NCBI RefSeq assembly: GCF_020554865.1
Contig: NZ_JAJCIC010000025.1
Coordinates: 1 to 64,000, forward strand
DNA from: Lacrimispora sp. 210928-DFI.3.58
GTDB taxonomy: Bacteria > Bacillota > Clostridia > Lachnospirales > Lachnospiraceae
DNA: 64,000 nucleotides
Direction: 5' to 3'
Part shown: piece by piece, positions 59,260 to 64,000 of the stretch
How positions within the stretch are numbered: the stretch's first letter is position 1
Layout: each line of letters starts with the position of its first letter
Notes under the pieces: model-generated
Databases searched by the model: none
The model's input: only the letters and a program-made list of their open reading frames with translations
What the model was told of the DNA's origin: nothing
Program-made: the position numbers and the translations under genes

Positions 59260-60226
59260 AGATTCCCCTTACTGAAACCTCGCCGGATATCACGGAGACA
59301 ATATGCCCGTCCTCCCGCTCCACCAAAAGGCTTCCCTCGCTGTCAATACCCAGGGCTCTTCCACGGTACTCTCCCTTGGGATCCAGCACACAGACCTGGC
59401 AGTCTCTATTCGCCAGAACCTGGTCATACTCTTCCTTCAGGCCGGACATATCACAGGTTTTGGTGAAAATTTCATAATATTCTTCAAAGGCCTCTGCCAC
59501 TGCGGCGATGATAGGGCTCCTTTTTACATTTTCTCCCATCTCAAGCTTCAAAGAGGTCGCCGTGGATGCGATCTCCGGCGGGAAACTTTCCGTATTGACA
59601 TTGATGCCGATCCCCGTCACAACATAACGGATACAGTCATCCTCCGTGCTCATCTCTGTCAGGATGCCGCAGATCTTCCTTCCCCTCAGCACTGCGTCAT
59701 TGGGCCACTTGATCATAGGTTCAAGGCCTGTGGCCATGCGGATCCCCTTTACCACAGCCATCCCGGCGACCAAAGTCAGCATGGAAGCATGGGCAGGGGA
59801 AAAAGCCGGCCTTAACACCATGCTCATCCAGATGCCTGTGCCGTGAGGTGATACCCAGCTCCTGCCGCGCCGGCCCTTGCCTGCTGTCTGGCAGTCCGCC
59901 ACCACCAAGGTGCCGTGAGGAGCGCCATTCTCAGCCAGCCTTCTGGCCTGGATGTTGGTAGAGTCCGTCTCGTCAAAGTATTCCAGTCCGGCTCCCATCC
60001 ATTTGGTGCAGAGCATGGTCCGAAGTTCCGCCGTTGTCATGACATCGGCGGTCTCCACCAGGCGGTAGCCCCGGTTTCTCACAGCCTCGATCTGGTAGCC
60101 CTCCTCCTTTAACTGGCCCATGGCCTTCCACACAGCGGTGCGGGATACCCCCAGGCTCTCGCACAGCTGCTGCCCCGACAGGTATCCCTTATTCTCCTTT
60201 AGCACTTTTAAAATCTCTGCCTTCAT
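59246..60226 (-). CDS. birA: Biotin operon repressor / biotin-protein ligase BirA
   Basis: A 326-residue bifunctional BirA: an N-terminal winged helix (about 1-60, LGVSRTAVWKAMGQLKEEGY), a ligase domain with the biotinyl-adenylate loop GKGRRGRSW (about 116-124) and KWPNDAVLRGRK, and a small C-terminal domain. It attaches biotin to carboxylases and, with biotinyl-AMP, represses biotin genes. No biotin operon is in the window. AGGTAAGAG precedes the ATG. Confidence 0.94.
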   Translation of the reverse strand: MKAEILKVLKENKGYLSGQQLCESLGVSRTAVWKAMGQLKEEGYQIEAVRNRGYRLVETADVMTTAELRTMLCTKWMGAGLEYFDETDSTNIQARRLAENGAPHGTLVVADCQTAGKGRRGRSWVSPHGTGIWMSMVLRPAFSPAHASMLTLVAGMAVVKGIRMATGLEPMIKWPNDAVLRGRKICGILTEMSTEDDCIRYVVTGIGINVNTESFPPEIASTATSLKLEMGENVKRSPIIAAVAEAFEEYYEIFTKTCDMSGLKEEYDQVLANRDCQVCVLDPKGEYRGRALGIDSEGSLLVEREDGHIVSVISGEVSVRGIYGYV

Positions 60227-60292
60227 CTCTTACCTCACCTTTACGCCTTTTGCACGGCTTGAAGCCCTGGTGTCTTGTCCCTCACCAGATCC

Positions 60293-60595
60293 TTAAAACC
60301 ACAGGCTCACTGCGCTCAAAATGCCCAGGAAGCCCAAAAAGACGGCTAAAAGCAGCTGGAATACTCCTACCCGGAATTTCCGCTTATCCCTTCCTCTTGT
60401 CTTAAGCTGGAAAACGCAGCTGATCCCATTTAAAACTGCTGACAGCAAAAATACCAGAGGGAAAAGCATCAGATTTCCCTCCGGATTGATAAATGACAGC
60501 ACTGCCAAGATCACAATGGCGGTTCCCAGAATCAGGTGGGCCACATCCAGGAATACCCCGGCGTGGCGCACACTCCGTCCCTTATGTCCATGCAT
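60293..60595 (-). CDS. Small membrane protein of unknown function
   Basis: 100 residues with a short basic N-terminus (HGHKGRSVRH) and three hydrophobic segments (about 14-36, 42-62, 76-98); a basic loop (KTRGRDKRKFR) joins the last two. AGGAG lies ten bases before the ATG. No family was recognised. It lies between birA and argF on the same strand. Confidence 0.65.
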   Translation of the reverse strand: MHGHKGRSVRHAGVFLDVAHLILGTAIVILAVLSFINPEGNLMLFPLVFLLSAVLNGISCVFQLKTRGRDKRKFRVGVFQLLLAVFLGFLGILSAVSLWF

Positions 60596-60672
60596 ATATC
60601 TTATTCTCCTAAATCTTCATGCTGCCAAGCAGCACACGCGCCGCCGCATTTTAAAAATCTGACGGCAGACTC

Positions 60673-61659
60673 TTACTGTAATGTTGCAAGCATGACAGCC
60701 TTGATGGTATGCATTCTGTTCTCAGCCTCATCAAATACAACAGACTGGCTGGACTCGAATACCTCGTCTGTCACCTCAAGCTCTGATACGTGGAAGCGCT
60801 CGCCCATTTCCTTACCGATCTTTGTCTTCAGATCGTGGAAGGATGGCAGGCAGTGAAGGAAGATCGCCTGGGGGCCTGCGCAGTCCATAACAGCCTTTGT
60901 AACCTTATATGGGCTCAGATCATGGATCCGCTCCTCCCAGATCTCATCCGGCTCACCCATAGATACCCACACGTCTGTGTCGATCACGTCAGCTCCCTTT
61001 ACCGCTGTCATCACATCCTCTGTCAGGGTGATGGAGCCGCCGCTAGCCGCTGCATATGCCTGGCACTGCTCTACCAGGGCCTTATCGGGGAAGTACTTTT
61101 CCGGCGCACAGGCGACGAAATGCATCCCCATCTTTGCGCAGGCAACCATCAGGGAGTTACCCATATTATAACGCGCATCGCCCATATAAACAAGCTTTAC
61201 TCCCTTTAAATGTCCCAAATGCTCGCGGATGGTCAGAAGGTCTGCCAGCATCTGGGTGGGATGGTACTCATTTGTCAGGCCGTTCCATACAGGCACGCCT
61301 GCATATTTTGCCAGCTCCTCCACGATCTCCTGTCCAAAGCCTCTGTACTCAATTCCCTCATACATCCGTCCAAGAACCCTTGCAGTGTCTGCAATGCTCT
61401 CCTTCTTGCCGATCTGGGAGCCAGAAGGATCCAGATAGGTGGTTCCCATTCCCAGGTCATGGGCAGCTACCTCAAAAGCACAGCGTGTTCTGGTGCTGGT
61501 CTTCTCAAAGATCAGGGCCACATTTTTGCCCCTTAAGGAATCCACCAGGATGCCTTTTTTCTTCTTCTCCTTCAGGTCAGCAGCAAGATCCAGAAGGTAT
61601 GTAATCTCCTCTGGTGTATAATCTTTCAGTGTTAAAAAATGTCTTCCCTTTAAATTCAT
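60673..61659 (-). CDS. argF: Ornithine carbamoyltransferase
   Basis: A 328-residue enzyme that makes citrulline from ornithine and carbamoyl phosphate, either for arginine synthesis or in reverse for the arginine deiminase pathway. STRTR (55-59) binds carbamoyl phosphate; HPTQ and the catalytic-cysteine motif HCLPSFHD are present, the latter in place of the usual HCLPAFHD. GGAGG precedes the ATG. Palindromic ArgR-like boxes lie upstream. No arcA or arcC is adjacent, so the direction is not decided. Confidence 0.94.
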   Translation of the reverse strand: MNLKGRHFLTLKDYTPEEITYLLDLAADLKEKKKKGILVDSLRGKNVALIFEKTSTRTRCAFEVAAHDLGMGTTYLDPSGSQIGKKESIADTARVLGRMYEGIEYRGFGQEIVEELAKYAGVPVWNGLTNEYHPTQMLADLLTIREHLGHLKGVKLVYMGDARYNMGNSLMVACAKMGMHFVACAPEKYFPDKALVEQCQAYAAASGGSITLTEDVMTAVKGADVIDTDVWVSMGEPDEIWEERIHDLSPYKVTKAVMDCAGPQAIFLHCLPSFHDLKTKIGKEMGERFHVSELEVTDEVFESSQSVVFDEAENRMHTIKAVMLATLQ

Positions 61660-61702
61660 AGTTTCCTCCGTATTCTGCCATATATCATGGCGTAAATTTT
61701 TT

Positions 61703-61737
61703 ATAATTATTAATAATTATGCAACTTTATGCATAAT
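61703..61737. promoter_or_regulatory. Probable ArgR operator pair upstream of argF
   Basis: ATAATTATTAATAATTAT (61703-61720) is a perfect palindrome, and ATTATGCA (61716-61723) with TGCATAAT (61730-61737) forms a second inverted repeat. AT-rich 18-base palindromes of this type are typical ArgR boxes. Confidence 0.65.
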
Positions 61738-61778
61738 ATACTACATCATAGGTGAGATGTCAAGCAGAGTCTTCCTGA

Positions 61779-62017
61779 AGCTTTTGCATATTGCGCCGCG
61801 GCTGCTGAGAGGAAGGTCGGAGCGACTTTGCAGGACATAAGAAGCACTTAGGCAGCTGGCTTTTCCGTTCAGAGCAGCATCAATGATTGTTTGAGCGCAG
61901 CGAGTTGCGCCCGTGCTGCTCTGGTTCTTAGGAAAAATCAGGTGTCTTAGTGCTTCTTATATCCGAAACCGGAGCGTCGGCCGTCCTCTCAGCAGCCGCG
62001 GTGCAGCATGCAAAAGC
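61779..62017. repeat. 239-base inverted-repeat element (family A, both arms)
   Basis: The left arm (61779-61867) and right arm (61932-62017) are imperfect reverse complements over about 85 bases, sharing AGCTTTTGCAT, CCGCGGCTGCTGAGAGGA and ATAAGAAGCACT. The middle holds a perfect stem CAGAGCAGCA (61870-61879) with TGCTGCTCTG (61914-61923). Related half-copies are at 1-68 and 41262-41315. The right arm overlaps the patatin 3' end. Confidence 0.85.
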
Positions 62018-63178
62018 TCCGAGCTTCTTCCTTTCTTCTGCCGCCCTTCTTCTGCATATGAGGCCCAACAGGGAATCAGGCGTATAGATCTTAAAACGGC
62101 TGATGCGGTACTGTTTTGCAAGCTCCTCTAAAACAGCCAGATAGAGCGCCTTGTAATCCCAGCCCTCCTTCAGCTTAAGCTCCTTTGCAATGCGCGGGAA
62201 TATCTCCTCTGTGTACAGCCGGTAGCCTGACCGTTCTTCCCCATAAGGGGCCAGCTTCTCCTCCGGCTTCAGCCATGAGAGGATCTGGTGGGTCTCCGTC
62301 ATCATGCGGTCAAAGTAATAGGCCTCTCCCTCCGGGGCATCCAAGTAGTAGCTGCGCCCCTCAAGTCCATACAGCATCCGGCTGGCATCCATATAGCCCA
62401 GGAGCATGTTTCTCCTGGCCCTCTTCCTGTCAAATTCCAAAATGCCGCCCAGCTCCTGGCGGGGCGCCACATGATAGAGATTCACATCCTCCGGCACCGC
62501 AAAACGCCTCTCTGTGTCCACTCCGTAGCCGTAAATGCGCAGCACGATGATATCCTTATATCCTCTCTCTGCCAGCACGTCCACAGGCACATTGTTGATG
62601 CCGCCTCCGTCCATATAATACTTTCCGCCCAGCCTCTCCTGGCGGAAGCCGATGAGATAGGCGCTGGCCATAAGGATATCCGGTATTTCCCCCTCCGGTA
62701 CCTCCTTCACATTGACAGAAAGGGGCTGACGGTCAGAGAGGGAGTATGTGACTACGTAGAGCTCCCTGCCGGATCCCCGTATCTTCTCCTCATCCACGGC
62801 CTCCCCGATCAGCTGTCTCAAGGGGGCAATATCAAAGCCTCTGTCCTTTAAGATACGCTTTGCGGTCCCTATGACCTCGCTTATGTTCAGTCCGGAAAGA
62901 TTCTTGAAGGTAACATTTTTAAGCCTCTCCACCAGAGCGTCATCCACATCCATCACTCTGGAATAGCGGATGGTCTCCCAGATGTGCTCTGCCCTGTCAA
63001 ATTCGTCCATGCAGATAAGGGCGCCGTTTAAGGCTCCCACAGAGGTTCCTGCGATCCCCTTTATCCGTATCCCCGCTTCCCGAAGGGCACGCCAGGCGCC
63101 TATCTGGTAGGCTCCCCTGGCTCCGCCGCCCTCCAGCACAAGTCCGTATTCCCGTTCCCTGTCAATCTGCAGCCTCAT
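61928..63178 (-). CDS. Patatin-like phospholipase
   Basis: A 416-residue patatin. The oxyanion loop is LEGGGARGAYQIG, the nucleophile serine is S46 in GTSVG, and the catalytic aspartate is in YMDGGGINN (about 190). It is a cytoplasmic or peripheral lipid acyl hydrolase. ATG 63178 (GGCAGG upstream) is preferred; the open frame also reaches a TTG at 63208. The last 29 residues and the stop codon come from the family A repeat arm. The start overlaps the end of the NfeD-like gene. Confidence 0.88.
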   Translation of the reverse strand: MRLQIDREREYGLVLEGGGARGAYQIGAWRALREAGIRIKGIAGTSVGALNGALICMDEFDRAEHIWETIRYSRVMDVDDALVERLKNVTFKNLSGLNISEVIGTAKRILKDRGFDIAPLRQLIGEAVDEEKIRGSGRELYVVTYSLSDRQPLSVNVKEVPEGEIPDILMASAYLIGFRQERLGGKYYMDGGGINNVPVDVLAERGYKDIIVLRIYGYGVDTERRFAVPEDVNLYHVAPRQELGGILEFDRKRARRNMLLGYMDASRMLYGLEGRSYYLDAPEGEAYYFDRMMTETHQILSWLKPEEKLAPYGEERSGYRLYTEEIFPRIAKELKLKEGWDYKALYLAVLEELAKQYRISRFKIYTPDSLLGLICRRRAAEERKKLGAFACCTAAAERTADAPVSDIRSTKTPDFS

Positions 63179-63416
63179 GGTGCCTGCCAGCCCTCCCTCT
63201 TCCCGCAAACAGAAATGCTGCCGGACGCAGGAGTATCAGAGTCAGAAAGGACACTGCCAGAAATACTGCCAGCTGCCCCTCCATGGATAGTCCTGCCTGA
63301 CACCCGATCCAGGCCCCCACGGAGCCTGCTGCAAACCACAGCGACACAAAGCAGCCGCACAAAAGCTCCAGACCTAAAAACGCCAAAAATGTCAAAAGCC
63401 ATCCGATCGACGCCAT
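63162..63416 (-). CDS. Short NfeD-like membrane protein
   Basis: 84 residues that match only the N-terminal membrane part of NfeD-like proteins: WLLTFLAFLGLELLCGCFVS, LWFAAGSVGAWIGCQ and VFLAVSFLTLILLRPAA. The usual family member continues for 50-60 residues into an OB-fold domain, which is missing; the protein instead ends GRAGRHHEAAD. GAGAGGAG precedes the ATG. It overlaps the patatin start by 17 bases. It may be a truncated gene or a short natural form. Confidence 0.7.
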   Translation of the reverse strand: MASIGWLLTFLAFLGLELLCGCFVSLWFAAGSVGAWIGCQAGLSMEGQLAVFLAVSFLTLILLRPAAFLFAGRGRAGRHHEAAD

Positions 63417-63439
63417 CCTATGCTCCTCTCTGCGGCTTT

Positions 63440-64000
63440 TTATTTTGACCTCCTCTGCCTTGCTGCCTCAAACATGAGGACAGAGGCAGCCACGGCTGCA
63501 TTTAAGGATTCCACCTTTCCGGCCATTGGTATCCTGATATAGCAGTCTGCCAGGGCCGCTGTTTCCTCCGTTAAGCCGTTTGCTTCATTTCCGATCAAAA
63601 AGCCTACACTGCCAGTATAATCCTCTTTGTCATAATTATTCGTTCCTTTTAAATGTGCTGCAAACAGGCGCACCCCATGGGCTTTCATCTCCCGGCAGGC
63701 CTCCTCCAGGGAATCCACATACACGAAGGGGACACGGAAGATGGAGCCCATGGTGGAGCGTATCACCTTTGGGTTGTAAATGTCTGCTGTCTCCTTATTC
63801 ATCACCACGCCTGTGATGCCTGCGCCCTCTCCTGCCCGGATGATAGTGCCCAGGTTTCCGGGGTCCTGAAGTGTCTCCAGTATCATGATGGTATGAGGCT
63901 TTTCCTGGGATGGGGCGGACGCAAGACCTGCCTTTCCAGCCAGAATATCCTCCAGCCGGTATCTTCTCTGTCTCATCACCGCCAGTACTCCCTGGGGCGT
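63440..64000 (-). CDS. TrmH/SpoU family RNA methyltransferase (5' end outside the window)
   Basis: At least 186 residues are visible; the frame runs off the right edge without a start. The first residues, TPQGVLAVMRQRRY, fit the family's usual inner region, so the N-terminal substrate-binding part lies outside. DPGNLGTIIRAGEGAG, SMGSIFRVP-like (STMGSIFRVPF), LIGNEANGL and IPMAGKVESLNAAVAAS form the knotted SPOUT methyltransferase motifs 1-3. It methylates the 2'-O of an RNA ribose; rRNA is more likely than tRNA but this is not decided. Confidence 0.92.
   Translation of the reverse strand, partial: TPQGVLAVMRQRRYRLEDILAGKAGLASAPSQEKPHTIMILETLQDPGNLGTIIRAGEGAGITGVVMNKETADIYNPKVIRSTMGSIFRVPFVYVDSLEEACREMKAHGVRLFAAHLKGTNNYDKEDYTGSVGFLIGNEANGLTEETAALADCYIRIPMAGKVESLNAAVAASVLMFEAARQRRSK

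Overview
The window looks like chromosomal DNA of a Lachnospiraceae-type Clostridium (Firmicutes, Clostridia). By eye the base composition is a little over half G+C. The supporting signs are a T-box in front of ileS, a TPP riboswitch in front of a thiS-F-G-H-E operon, a CIRCE element in front of htpG, strong AGGAGG ribosome sites, an HPr with His15 and Ser46, a methionine synthase whose activation domain is a separate protein, two DegV proteins, and several small families typical of gut clostridia. There is no rRNA, tRNA, prophage, transposase or CRISPR array. Most genes are on the minus strand.

Layout. 1-2 kb: a DegV lipid-binding protein and a DUF368/PopT-type membrane protein. 2-7.4 kb: a one-carbon/methionine cluster (metF, a free MetH activation protein, threonine aldolase, short metH). 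7.4-13.7 kb: glgP and T-box-controlled ileS. 13.7-17.6 kb: thiazole/thiamine operon on the plus strand under a TPP riboswitch. 17.6-28.7 kb: twelve co-directional genes running from a complete branched-chain-type ABC importer (livJ-H-M-G-F) through a cytidylate kinase-like protein and a D-amino acid transaminase to both halves of a D-glutamate cyclase (DUF4392 and DUF1445 as separate genes) and the 5-oxoprolinase PxpABC. 28.9-30.4 kb: pncB. 30.4-37.7 kb: a fructoside-uptake locus (binding protein, two permeases, GH32 hydrolase) facing a LacI-type regulator, then a galactokinase-family gene. 37.8-42.2 kb: a radical SAM protein, a CapA-like protein, a second DegV and a secreted repeat protein. 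42.3-57.1 kb: htpG, two complete primary-type sigma factors 10 kb apart, gltDB, a DUF4349 lipoprotein, HPr and queH. 57.2-64 kb: lipid kinase, mutY, birA, argF, a patatin, a short NfeD-like protein and a TrmH methyltransferase that runs off the right edge.

The most interesting functional unit is the liv-dat-DUF4392-pxpBC-DUF1445-pxpA run. If co-transcribed, it would link uptake of an amino acid or related compound to transamination of D-amino acids, cyclisation of D-glutamate to 5-oxoproline and ATP-driven opening of 5-oxoproline to glutamate. The stereochemical step between 5-oxo-D-proline and the L-specific oxoprolinase is not assigned and DUF1445 is a candidate. This is inference from gene order.

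The second theme is a set of dispersed palindromic elements in intergenic gaps: a GTAACTGTTCAG-ended family (6395, 9938, 14919, 40134), a long inverted-repeat family (window start, 41262, 61779-62017) whose last copy supplies the C-terminus and stop codon of the patatin gene, an AACGCTCGT family (53095, 54571) and a 30-bp perfect palindrome after gltD. None encodes a transposase, so they resemble MITE- or REP-type repeats.
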